Shown: piece by piece, positions 1-10,196 of the stretch
Layout of the letters: every line of letters begins with the position of its first letter
How positions within the stretch are numbered: the stretch's first letter is position 1
Assembly: GCA_014904985.1 (NCBI GenBank)
Contig: MU129067.1
Span: 24,540-88,539, forward strand
Reading direction: 5' to 3'
DNA length: 64,000 nt
Source of the DNA: Hydnum rufescens UP504
Lineage: Eukaryota > Basidiomycota > Agaricomycetes > Cantharellales > Hydnaceae
The notes under the pieces: generated by a model
Databases searched by the model: none
The model's input: only the letters and a program-made list of their open reading frames with translations
Told to the model about the DNA's origin: nothing
Made by a program: the position numbers and the translations under genes

Positions 1-415
1 CAATCAATCCCCATAGTATAGGAACTGATGTATAAGTAGCCAGGGCGAGATCCAGAGATTCAGCTTTGGTCTCTCAGGGATTTCCGCTTCTACTCCAGAC
101 TTACAGTTAGCCTCACTGTACCTATCCCTTAATGTTAATCTCAGGATTTCCGCTTCTACTCCGGCACTACAGTCCGAGTACTTCCCAGTTGACTATGTGA
201 GCTTAAGGACGCTGTGCTCGTTTCTGCCTAGTCCCTTCCGGGCTGCTGGACTACCTCTCCGTCTCATCCTCGTTATCTCGTTCTTGCCCAGATTCTCCCG
301 GACTTAGCTGGACTCATACCGGACTTAGTTGGAGTTATCTGTGTTTATATTTGTTTGGTGCTCTCGTCGCAGCGTGGCCCTGACAAGGAACCCACACCTG
401 CTATCGCGGGTGTGT
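1..415 (+). repeat. LTR-like non-coding block, truncated by the left edge
   Basis: No coding frame of note. The block has a TATA-like stretch near 31 (TATAAG), internally repeated promoter-like modules (CTCAGG(G)ATTTCCGCTTCTACTCC at 73-96 and again at 140-162) and a short tandem repeat GGACTTAGYTGGA at 300-312 and 321-333. It closes with a GC-rich segment ending in CCCTGACA near 385. TATA box, direct repeats and no ORF are what an LTR of a fungal retrotransposon looks like, but the 5' end is outside the window and no second copy is present, so this stays a tentative call. Confidence 0.35.
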
Positions 416-445
416 GGTTTTATACGAGGTAAGTAATGCACCCAC

Positions 446-473
446 AAAAAGAGCTGCTCTGGCAGCTCTTTTT
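446..473. repeat. perfect 12-bp hairpin, AAAAAGAGCTGC arm
   Basis: Positions 446-457 read AAAAAGAGCTGC and 462-473 are the exact reverse complement, with a 4-nt loop (TCTG). A related hairpin with the same TCTG loop and the same direct orientation lies at 3611-3649. The pair brackets the giant palindrome, which suggests that both are the tail of the same repeat family. A terminator-like or transposon-end function is inference only. Confidence 0.75.
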
Positions 474-984
474 GCATTCATTTTAACTTTTAACTAACAC
501 CTTATTTATTATTCTAGGTTATCGTCTCAACCACCCAAACCAGCCACCCTCCCACAGAATAATCATGCACCGCCGAACGAGAGCCGCGAACGTGATCTGC
601 CCAAGAACATCTGCCCCGACCCCTGAGAATGGAAAACAGTGACCCTGCCACACAACCCCGGGTGAGGGGGATATGTAGAGTATAATGATAATAATAATAA
701 CAAATTAATTATGAACAAAAACACCACCCCAGAGGGGTATGCTATAATAATGAATAAATAATGATAAATAGTTGGCACCTCCCAATAAGCCTGTATAGCC
801 CAGTGACTGGAGGAGTCTACAAGGTTGACTGAAGTGGAAAATCATAAAGACGATTTTGGCGTAATAATGAAGGGACCTACTTAGGTCCATTATTTGCCTC
901 AGAAATGGTACCTAATTGGGTACACTTACCTGACTGACCAAGGTGGTTTTTAGCATATAATCTTACAGCCAGGGCTGATTTACT
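474..984. other. AT-rich non-coding spacer
   Basis: No gene is visible. The stretch is AT-rich, with a run of ATAATAATAATAAC near 686-701. Its weak ORFs carry no recognisable domain. It lies between the left hairpin and the left arm of the palindrome and probably belongs to the same repeat island. Confidence 0.5.
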
Positions 985-2910
985 TAGGCAAAGAACATAT
1001 CAAAATTTCAGCCAGATCCATTCAGCTATAAGGACAATAAGTTTAAACATTGAAAATCAATTTACTCCTCCCACAGACAAGGCATGGACTTGAATTTAAC
1101 ATGGGTATGACCCATAATTAACTAAATGTGTGCCAAGAATCAGCTTATTCTGTTTACTTCTAGGTATTCAACTCCCTTTTCAGGCAAAAAGAGAAAAAAA
1201 GCTACATGAATGTTAAACACTTCAAAATAGATCCTAAACTAGGTGGAATAGCTTATAATTATTATAACCTTATTATATCTGAAAATGGAATGAATTGGAT
1301 GGTTGGAGTGGCTAAAAATTTAAGGGGGAGGGGGAAGGAAGATCAAAAGTGAATTACATATGATGTAGAGCAGAGTGCTCTGATATTTCACCACTGAGTT
1401 GTTAATACATATATGGGGAGGTACATGCCAGATATCAGCCCAACTGGGGGCATTTTAGGCAGTGCTCCACAGGCCTCCCCTTTAAACAACAATTCCTCCC
1501 CAGAGCTTCCATCCATGTAATTGCCCTGAAAATGCACCTTAGATCATTAAACACATCTATAACATCCTCAAAATTTCAAATTTATTGACCCATTGTCAGA
1601 GTCTCCATAATATTTTCAAGTTTCACTGAAATACACTCTCCAGTTGGGACACTTCTAAAGCTCCAATCACTCTGATTTTTTGTAGGCCACACCTGCTCAC
1701 TATTTTGAGGGCTCAGCCCCAAATTTTCAGCCATTCTGAGGACTTTTGACATCTGTCACATGACCAAGATCTTCTCCTCCCCCTGCTTACTCAGTGATCC
1801 AATTTGTGTGACTTTGTTGCCATCTGTAGTGAGTAGTGTGTGACAGTGCATGATTCAAATTTCAGGAGATTCCATGCAATATTGATTGAGTTATTCAAGA
1901 AACATTCTAGATCAATTCAATTTGGGGTCAGAAGAGTGGTATTTAGTGGAAATGCTGCTGTTCTGACCCCAAATTGAATTGATCTTGAATGTTTCTTGAA
2001 TAACTCACTGAATATTGAATGGAATCTCTTGAAATTTGAATCAAACACTGTCACATACTACTACTACAGATGGCAACAAAGTCCATACAAACTGGATGAT
2101 TGAGTGAAGCAGGGGGAGGGGAGGATCTTGGTCATGTGACAGATGTCAAAGTCTCAGAATGGGCTGAAAATTTTGGGGCTGACCTCAAATATGGAGAAGA
2201 GGTGTGCCTAAAAAAATCAGAAGTTGGAGGGATGTCAGAGCTGGCAGTGTGCTCAGTGAGAACTGAGAAGTATTATGGAGACTCTGCACTGGAGTCATGA
2301 GTCTGAGAATTATTGAGGGATGCTATAGATGTGTTTGGATGGACTACAGATGGCATTTTGTAAGGCAATTGCATGGAGGGAAGGATCTGGGGAGGAGAAT
2401 TGTTGTGTTAGGGGGGAGGCTGTGAAGCACTGCCCTTAATGGAGCCCATTTGGCTGATATCTGGATGTGCACTCCCCATTATATGTACTACTCAGTGGTG
2501 TAATATCAGAGCACCCTGCTCTAATCTATGTAATGCACTTTTGACTTTCTCCCCTCCCTCTCAAATTTCAGCCACTTCCACCATCCAATTATTCGTCAAT
2601 TTTGGATATAGTGAGCTATAATCATTATAGGCCCATTCCAACTAGTTTGGTGTAATTTAAAGTGTTACATTCATGTAGCTTAGTTGTTCTCTATTTTCTC
2701 CTGAAAAGGGAGTTGAATATCTTAGAAGTAACAGAATAGCTGATTCTTTGGCACATGTTTGATTGATTTTGATTATACCCCATGTCAAATTTCAAGTCCA
2801 TACTTTGCTGGGGGGAGTAAATTGGTTTTTAATGTTTAAACTTGTTTCCCTTTAATCTCTGTAATTACTCAATGGATCTGGCTGAAATTTTGATATGTTT
2901 TTGTCTAAAC
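985..2910. repeat. giant imperfect palindrome (arms of about 950 bp, 27-bp spacer)
   Basis: Left arm about 985-1933, right arm about 1961-2910, spacer 1934-1960. The innermost part is near perfect: TTTGGGGTCAGAA (1921-1933) against TTCTGACCCCAAA (1961-1973), and pairing continues outward to GCCAGATCCA (1011-1020) against TGGATCTGGC (2875-2884). Reading the arms side by side gives roughly 80 percent identity with small indels. Neither arm carries a long ORF, so this is a non-coding fold-back structure rather than two inverted genes. It could be a foldback/MITE-like element or two head-to-head non-autonomous copies. A transcript across it could form long dsRNA. The exact outer limits and any target-site duplication could not be resolved. 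Confidence 0.85.
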
Positions 2911-3059
2911 AGTATATAATCAGTGTGCAAAAATTTAGAATGGCTCCTTGCCCTCCTTACATTTCAGCCTATTCCAGTGCTTCTGGTACCTATTGTCCAG
3001 TTCATTCCCTTAAAGTTGGTGATTGGGCTGGTCTTTGGACATGATTAGTCATTATGATT

Positions 3060-3195
3060 GTCTGCTTTTGCAAATTTTCAAGTCTCTAGTATTCTGCAAA
3101 GGGGGGAAAGAATTTTCATGTTCAGACTTTTTTGCTAACTATCTCTATAACCCCGCCTAATTATGGCTGAAATTTTTGATTAATGATATTGCAAT
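3060..3195 (+). repeat. degenerate direct copy of the palindrome's right-arm end
   Basis: The series of words CATGATTAGTCATTATGATT, CAAATTTTCAAGTCTC, GCAAAGGGGGGAAAG and GGCTGAAATTTTTGAT follows the same order and spacing as 2755-2895 in the right arm (CATGTTTGATTGATTTTGAT, CAAATTTCAAGTCC, TTTGCTGGGGGGAG, GGCTGAAATTTTGAT). The period is about 290 bp. An even more decayed copy may follow at 3290-3410. The repeat unit of this island is therefore smaller than the palindrome arm. Confidence 0.6.
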
Positions 3196-3610
3196 AGACT
3201 AGTATCTAATTATGGCAATTCAGAATGATACACTCAAATGTGTTAGTTGGATGTAGCCTCATCCAATTGTCCGCATTTAGGCTTTTTTAATATGAATCGA
3301 CTGTTTATCGTAATGGGATATGATCCAAATTTTATGAGGTAGTATCTAATCTACCCCTTTATATTGGTCTATCTAGTTACCGACATTTAGCTTTTTCATT
3401 AGCAGCAGGTGGTTGCCTTTGAAACTGTTGCAATTTGCCGGCATGAGTCCTGGGGTTCAATTTACCGGCAATTGCCGGGAAAATTGTTTCTGTTGCACGA
3501 CACCACCAGCCTCCATCTACCAAGGCCCAGGACAAGCCACCAGCACCCAGTATTAGACTGCGGGGTGTGGGGTGTTTAAGGTTATGTAATGTAATAGTCT
3601 TAGTACTCTA

Positions 3611-3649
3611 GTGCAAAAAGGGGCAGCCTCTGGGCTGCTCTTTTTGCAC
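3611..3649. repeat. second hairpin of the AAAAAG..GCAGC family
   Basis: GTGCAAAAAGGGGCAGCC pairs with GGCTGCTCTTTTTGCAC around a TCTG loop, with one bulged G. Sequence, loop and orientation match the hairpin at 446-473. It follows a TATGTAATGTAATAG stretch that resembles a fungal polyadenylation region, so it may be the 3' end of a transcribed repeat unit. Confidence 0.7.
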
Positions 3650-4299
3650 TACTATTGATTTTTTTAACTGCCTGTCGACCCCCCGGAGGTATAGGGGTCC
3701 CCCCAAGTGCAGCACCCAGGAGCCCCACCGCCTCTGGTGGGTCCCCCTAAACCCCTGCCCACCCTCTAGTTGGTCTGGGGCAGGGGTGCCGGCCTCTTGT
3801 GGCGACTGGTGTGTGGGGTAAATGGTGTTATGCCCAACCTGGATTGTGGTAATTAATAGTCTCTCTCGCGAGAGTGGAATTCAATCGGTTGACAATATAT
3901 TCTCGATCTTCTAAAGAGCGAGTGTACATCAAGTAACTACTTATACTATTAGAGATCAAAAGGATTTTATGGATAAAGGGGTGTTGAATAAAGGAAGGAT
4001 GTATATAATAGGAATTGCTGAAAGAGGAAGGCACAATGGCGGCAAGGGTTAAGTCACGTGATGGTGCGATTGGCTTGGTTATTCATACGTAAGCGAGGTT
4101 ACGAGTACAACTCATAACAGGTACGGGAAGATGGGTTATTACTCACTCCAGTAGAAGGGGGGAGTGCTTTTGCAGAAGATCGCACTCTCCCTACTGGGCG
4201 TTCCATTTTTAGGATTGGCCAGGGAATCCCTCGCGCGCCACTGTATCTCCCTCAGCAAATTCTCCTGGGGTGCTTGTCAACACGGAAAGAGACATCATT
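3650..4299. other. intergenic, GC-rich repeat edge then AT-rich promoter region
   Basis: 3670-3830 is GC-rich and low in complexity (CCCCCCGGAGGTATAGGGGTCCCCCC and similar), probably the edge of the repeat island. A small inverted motif CTCTCGCGAGAG lies at about 3863-3874. CACGTGA occurs near 4056. 4140-4299 is the likely 5' region of the downstream gene at 4300. No coding region is supported here. Confidence 0.4.
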
Positions 4300-5187
4300 A
4301 TGGATGAAGATGACTTTTCTCAATTACTGGTGGGTGTCTAAATTACAGCATGACAGAAATATCACGGAGACAAAGCTGAGTTTGACTTGGATGTCTTCCT
4401 CTGTCAGAAAGTTGAACATAATGGATCAGAGAGCATTAAGGACATTGATGATGCCATGGATGTAGATAAAAAGCAGCCGGTTTGTTGTGCGGCATTCCTT
4501 TTTCTAATGAGGCTCAAGTGAAATTTGTGATGACAGGCACCTGCTGTAGGGGTCCTGACTCCACTTGCATGGGATGATACTCATGCTAGTACTGGTGAGA
4601 CTCCCTTTTTCCTGTACCCTAAACATGGGCTACTCCGCTTACATTCACTTGAATTTCATGAGATTTTTTGTCCGAGTCCCAACCTACCGACAGAGTCTGT
4701 GGCATCTGGAGTAAGCATTCATTGTTACACCCTCAATCCGCCCATGTTAATGTATTTCATAGTCCTCTAGAACTCTTCAAAAAGGATGGGAATCACAGGT
4801 GGGTGATACATGTTACTCATTAGCACCGATCCGTTGACTTTATGTTTACCGCAGAGTCTCCCCGTTACCAAAACCAGAATACTGCCCCAACGCCAAAGGC
4901 CGAATTCCCAGGTTTATCGAAAGGCCCTTAGACCTATGAAGTCGAACAGTGGCAAGAAGAGGAGTGGGGTCCCAAGCCAACAGGGGTCATCGAAGAAAAA
5001 GAGACTAGAGGCTAAGGATGCGATAGTGACGGGACAGGGCGCTACTGATGTCTCGGCGGCAGACAGGGATACATCTGGGTCCGAGGTGGCGGCACTTCCC
5101 TCCCTTGATTGTCCCTCGGAGAAACCTGAACCGGTGGATCCGAGACTTTGGGTTCGTGCTCAACTCTGGGCCACAGGTATCATATAG
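4300..5187 (+). CDS. hypothetical acidic-to-basic protein, five exons
   Basis: I do not recognise this protein. An ATG at 4300 opens a spliced frame with exons 4300-4329, 4381-4479, 4537-4710, 4763-4798 and 4855-5187, all phase 0, separated by introns of 51, 57, 52 and 56 nt with GT..AG ends. The predicted product is about 223 residues. It starts MDEDDFSQLL, has an acidic patch (DDAMDVDKK near residue 36), a central hydrophobic/aromatic block (PFFLYPKHGLLRLHSLEFHE, about residues 65-84) and a lysine/arginine-rich segment (SGKKRSGVPSQQGSSKKKR, about 145-165) that looks like a nuclear localisation signal. The tail is polar and ends in DPRLWVRAQLWATGII. The open frame across four small introns and the skewed composition argue that it is real. 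A nuclear regulatory or scaffold role is only a guess. It lies 67 bp upstream of PUS3 on the same strand. Confidence 0.55.
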
Positions 5188-5254
5188 TGTCTATACCCTT
5201 GCGTGGATTTGACGGAGGCGTGAGAATTCGATCACGTGAGACGAGTCAAGTTGC

Positions 5255-7132
5255 ATGAGAGCAAGTTGTCTGGCCCTGCGACGACGTCTTTATCCCTCGT
5301 TTCTGATGGCATCAACACCGTACGCTAGTTTGTCCAGAGAGGAGTTGATAATTCGTCTGCAAGCTCTCGAAAAATCTCGACGGGACCCTCGAGCACAGTC
5401 ACCCGATCGACCAGGAAAGAAACCATTCGACTTTGCATCGCATCCACGAAGAAAAATTGCCCTCAGGTTCTGTTACGCAGGTTGGGAGTATAATGGTCTG
5501 GCTATACAGGATGAAACAACACCCCTTCCGACAGTCGAGGAAGTCCTTTTCAAAGCCCTTGCGAAGACCCGGCTGATCGACCCTGCTGCTGGCATGGAAG
5601 GTTGTGGTTGGTCGCGGTGCGGGCGTACCGATCGCGGTGTCAGTGCTGCTGGACAGGTTGTATCTCTATGGGTACGAAGTAATCTTGGGGCTCGAGGCGT
5701 CTCGAAACCAAGCGACAATCCCATCGACGATGTGGGGGAGGACTCAGTGATCCAACGCGACGAAGAAGCAGGTTCCTCCGTAATCGAATCAACTGTCTCA
5801 CCCCCTCGGCCTTCATCCCAACGAGAGATCCGGTATATTCATGCCCTCAACCTTGTCCTCCCTCCTACAATTCGAATACTCGCATGGTCACCTGTTGCAC
5901 CCGACTTTGACGCACGATTTTCATGTCAATACCGCCACTACAAATATATATTTACAACTGGTACTTCTCCACGTCATGACATCGCCGCCATGCGCGACGC
6001 CGCTGCGCGTCTAGTCGGCGAGCATGATTTCCGCAACATGTGCAAGCTCGACGCGACGAAACAAATAACTAACTATCGTAGAACGATCCTCAACGCTACT
6101 ATCGAGCCATTTCAACAGTTCTTTGATGCAGATTATGGGGAGGATTCTGTGGTTCATCCGGCTTCGGACCACACTGGTCACCATGCCTGGCCTCTACGTA
6201 TTTGATCTAGTGGGCACTGCGTTCCTGTACCATCAAGTCAGACATATTATGGCCATTTTGTTTCTTGTCGGAGCTGGTCTCGAACCTCCAAATATCATCG
6301 ATGCACTGATGAATGTCACACCCGACTCGGAATTGTCTGAGCCTACGACCAATACACATCCAACGCCTACATCCTCATCGTATCTTCCATGTGGTTGAAA
6401 CTAAGCCAAACTACCGAATGGCCGATGCTCTCCCCCTTGTCCTCTGGGATTGTGCCTTCCTCTCTTCGGATATCACATGGCGGAATGACGCGGGCGAGCC
6501 AATGCCCCCAATTCCTCTACGTCTATCCCTCCGATCCAATCCGACCCTCAGCTAGCCCGACACGAAACCACAACGACCTCCCGATCCCCTGCAAAACATC
6601 CAACAAAAACGAAAGAAACGAATCTTCACCCCGCAAAAAAAGCCCTCTCACGAAATCGCCGAGCTCTTCAGAGAACTCCACGCCACATGGACCAGGGACA
6701 TCATCCGCACCTCGATCTCATCTTTATTCCTGCAAGCCTCCCGATCGTATCCCTTCCCCCTTCCTTCGCGACGCCCACCCTCTTCCTGCTCCTGCTCCAT
6801 CACCATCACCATCACCATCACAATCCAACCCGCGCGAAGGAAGAAGACGTGGCCCCTCTCCCCGCCGTCGTCGAAAGCACTCTGGGCCTGAGGACCCAGC
6901 CACAGCAGTATATGACCTTGGAGGTGGCGTGTATCGCAACGAAATGCAATATGTCCCCCTTTTGGGCCGGCCCCGGGGGCAGAAAGCCGAAGACATCAAT
7001 AACAAGTGGAAGGAGGGCACGCGAGGGCGTCGGGTCCTTGATAAGATGAAAAGAAAAGCAGAGGAACGTGAGAATGCACGAGTGTCAAAGGAAGCAGAAG
7101 CCGACCCCAAAAGCTCACTGGCACCAAGTTAG
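5255..7132 (+). CDS. PUS3: tRNA pseudouridine(38/39) synthase, PUS3/DEG1-like, frame-broken
   Basis: TruA-family enzyme that isomerises U38/U39 of tRNA anticodon stems. The first segment carries [19 protein letters not shown], then the catalytic region [16 protein letters not shown] with the conserved Asp, and [37 protein letters not shown] and [20 protein letters not shown]. The family continues with [20 protein letters not shown] (6195-6254), [20 protein letters not shown] (about 6392-6451), a helical [20 protein letters not shown], and the C-terminal [20 protein letters not shown] (about 6950-7009). These blocks lie in frames 2, 0, 1 and 2, and between the first three there is no plausible intron, so at least two one-base frame breaks exist (near 6187 and 6380). 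A third, near 6553 or later, is probable. The start may be 5255 (adds an Arg-rich N-terminus) or 5306. This is either a pseudogene or an error-bearing sequence. Confidence 0.88.
6797..6822 (+). repeat. (CATCAC)n microsatellite inside PUS3
   Basis: Four near-perfect CATCAC units lie in the weakly conserved region between the helical domain and the C-terminal motif of PUS3. Length variation here could change the frame only if it were not in multiples of three. Confidence 0.7.
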
Positions 7133-7402
7133 GAAGAACAGACGCATTTTCTCAGTGATTTCATAATGCACAACTAATAAATTTACTACTGTACTCGGTT
7201 CAAACTATTTTGCGTAAGGTGACAAAGACAAGAAAAACAAGAGAGAATGAAACGAGTCTACAGAAAAACGGGACAGGGAATGAGGGAAGATAGCGATGAT
7301 CGAGTCCCATGAATGAAACCGAGTGGATATATACGGTGACAGAGGATGACAGAACACATGCATTTATGAGGTGGGAATAGACTGAGGATGTGATCTTCGC
7401 GG

Positions 7403-8759
7403 TCAATCTAATCCATCCCACCCGCCAGGGAATGACCTATTCGAACCCGAATTTGAGGACGAAGACCTGTGTCCCGAGCCTGATGATGAGTTCGAGAACA
7501 TTCCTCCACTTCGCCCTCCGTTTCCACCCCATCCCCCGGCCCCACCTCCGGATCCGGTACTTGGACCTGCCGGTCCACCTGAATTGTGTTTGGGTTGTGG
7601 GACGAGTTCAAATCGGCACACGGGACAAGTTCCGGATGATTTGATCCACGGCAGGATACATTCATCGTGGAAGGAGTGACTGCATGGCAATGCAATGGTA
7701 TTTTGGGTAACTTCAAAGCTGTCTTTACATACGGCACAGTCCTGGGAGAGTAGAGGGCCTGACAAAGCGTCCAGTCAACAAGGTGATCGAATCTCATCAG
7801 CAGGCCGATATTTCACATACTATTGGCAACCAGTTTTGTTCGGGGAAGTCGAGCTATCAGGTCGTCTGGGGCAGGGACGGCTTGTCACCATTAGATTGTT
7901 CCATGAGCTGAGTGATGATTGCATCGAGGGCTGGATAACCTCACACGTGTAAGTACATGAGCCATACTGCGAGCCATCGGGACCCATACCTTCGTTATTT
8001 AAGGCATAATCGCCAAACTGCCCCCCATGGATGTCCAGCGGTGCCCCGAACATGCCCAAAAGCAGTTGGTGCAAGAAACCAGGCCGACCCGCAGGACCGG
8101 GAGTACCATTGGGAGCGCCACCAGCAGGATAAGGGTGGTAAATCGTATGCATTTCCGGCAACCCATCCAAACCCCCACCTCCAGTGCTGGTAAAGACGAA
8201 TCCTTGTCCTCCAGGAGCAGCGCCACCGAAACTGTTGGGGGCGCTCGCCGACCGGAAATCACCAGTGGAATCTGGAACGCCAGGGGCCGACCGACGGTCG
8301 ATTCGAATTGTCCGACGCTGTGCCCCACCGAGTCCCTCTACGATGAGTTGAAACATTTCCAGCGCTTGATCGGGTCCCATGGGACCCTCGTTGCCAGCGA
8401 AGCCACCATGTTCATGATCGTGAAATGGGGGACCATCGCGTTGGAATGCACGGGGGTCATCTTCTGTGTTTTCGATCTGTAAGCAACAAGTCAAGATGAG
8501 GGTTCTTTTGAGAGGATCGGCTCTAGTGAGCAGTGCTGGCTGACCGTCTCCACGAAGTCACTGTGGCAAGAGGCACAGCGCGGTTCTGGCATCTAAATGG
8601 ACATAATTATTGGTTCTCATACACCTCTCTGTGTGACCAAGTGTCCTCACCATCAGTGGTCGCATCTCTGCATTGCACTAGGGTCCTATGAGTAATGCAT
8701 CGATGCGTGTAACACGCATTGCTCACTTCGTAGCAATGCCACATCGGACGACTAGACAT
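7403..8759 (-). CDS. RNF126/RNF115-like RING-H2 E3 ubiquitin ligase
   Basis: Six exons: 8759-8727, 8677-8651, 8592-8545, 8476-7990, 7939-7821 and 7758-7403. The first three tiny exons assemble a zinc ribbon (MWHCYECNAEMRPLM, then PEPRCASCHSDFVET), typical of BCA2/RNF126 ligases. A low-complexity Gly/Pro/Ser region follows, then the family motif DAIITQLMEQSNGD. The C-terminal exon has the RING-H2 domain (CAVCKDSFEV, LPCSHSFHDECILPWI, GTCPVCRFEL) and a Gly/Ser-rich tail. Such ligases ubiquitinate misfolded or mislocalised cytosolic proteins. In exon 5 the frame fails after GDK at about 7881. One extra base there gives the family-like segment PAPDDLIARLP and a total of 356 residues; otherwise an abnormally short 35-nt intron (GTGACA..GATAG) would be needed. 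The gene is tandem with the U1A gene on the same strand. Confidence 0.9.
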
Positions 8760-8990
8760 AATGTTAACACTTGCCGAGACGTCAAGTCAAGTAGAAAGAT
8801 TGGTGAAAGCAGACAAAGCCCTAGGGGGTGGAGCGCTACGGAACTAAATACCGGAGACTACCGACTAGAAATACACCTACGCAATTCTCGCAACTTCTAC
8901 TGCCCAGTATCGCACGGTAATAGTATAATCGTATGAATACATGGAATTACAAGCAAGAACGGTGGTGACGATGAAACCATAGCCATATTT

Positions 8991-10196
8991 TCACTTGCGC
9001 GCGAAAGTGATCTGCAGCAAGGAAACTGTCAGGGGGAGGTGACGAAAGCAGATGGGATGGAAACAATTTACCTTGATTTTGTGTTCCCCATCGAGTTTGT
9101 AGTTGTGTAGCGCGTCCTTGGCGACCCCGGAGCTTGTCTCGTCCCCGTACTCCACGAACGCAATATCTTTTTTTGTGGGAATCATACGCACCTCGGTCAA
9201 ATTTGGGTATCTATCCCAGCCCAGCCAAGTCAGTGGTGGAGAATAGATGCTGCTCAGAGGAAACGTACTGCGAGAACAACTCCACCAGTTGTTGCTGTGT
9301 CGTATTCTCGGGCAAATTCTGTAAGAAAAGAATCTTGTTCGGAGGGAGGTACTCGTCGGGCATTTGAACAACTGGTCGTTTGGCAACTGGGGCCGAAACA
9401 CCTCCTTCTGCTAGGAAAACATCCACACATTAGGCACCTCCGCATACCCCACAGACAGGATTATCAAACTGACCTTGCCCAGCATTGTGCTTTGCGCGTG
9501 CCTTTCGTTTATGCGGATTATTCCACCTTTGTTTTCCTAGGTGGAAAGACATAAGAACGCATTGGGGAGGAATGCAGGACCAACGACACATGCGTTTGTG
9601 CTGGAGCCTCGCCAAGCTTGTGCTCTTCAAATCCACTTTCAGCAAGCTTCTTTACAACAGCATCTGATCGAGATCTAGCGAACGCTATTTGCTGTGCAGC
9701 GAGGGCCAATTTCAGCGCCAACGATTGATGGACTTCGAGTCAAAAATCGCTAAAGGAATATACCATCGGCTTCGAGTACAACGGAAATCCTTTCACTTCT
9801 TTCAAGGCCAAAGCCGCAATTTCCTTGTCTTCGAAGGAAACGAATGCCTGCCCACGCATCCGAAGGTTCTTATGCGCGACCACGTCCAGTACGGTGCCAT
9901 AGTTCTTGAACAGCCCACGTAATGATTGCTTAATTACTGCGTACGCGATCATTGAGAAGAGTAATAAGGTCAGATCCATTGTAAAAATGGAGTAAGCTGT
10001 CTTTACCATCAAGCTTAATTCGTTCGTTCAAGTTGGAGATGTAGAGCGTTTCGGAAGCATCCAATGGTACTCCCAGTTCCACAGCTTTTCCATTCGGACT
10101 ATCCATTACTGTGTCAATAGGCCGATTAGTGCTCTCAACGCCCTCCATAGCGTTCGATCCTGATGGAGCTACGGGCGCTTCTGCCGCGGTCGACAT
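8991..10196 (-). CDS. U1A/U2B''-type spliceosomal RNA-binding protein (SNF family)
   Basis: Two RRMs. Exons: 10196-10007, 9936-9764, 9691-about 9585, 9536-9474, 9410-9269, 9210-9072 and 9011-8991. RRM1 spans exons 1-3: TLYISNLNERIKLD, VIKQSLRGLFKNYGTVLDVV, LRMRGQAFVSF (RNP1) and QIAFARSRSDAVVK. A basic linker is followed by RRM2: PNKILFLQNLPENTT, FSQYPNLTEVRMIPTKKDIA, FVEYGDE, and a 21-nt last exon encoding ITFARK. These proteins bind U1 or U2 snRNA stem-loops; single-gene fungi often combine both roles. In the linker, EEHK is followed by LARLQHKR in a different frame, explained by one extra G at about 9612; the next splice junction also does not close, so exon 3 is uncertain. The promoter contains an 84-bp repeat (10229-10311) also found near 14250. 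Confidence 0.92.

Noticed and set aside
985..2910. CRISPR-like or tandem array in the repeat island
   Set aside because: The structure is one inverted repeat with long arms, not regularly spaced short repeats; the organism is eukaryotic.
7820..8494. Treating the 224-codon minus-strand ORF as a separate gene
   Set aside because: It starts with a non-ATG codon inside an intron and is the central exon region of the RNF126-like gene.
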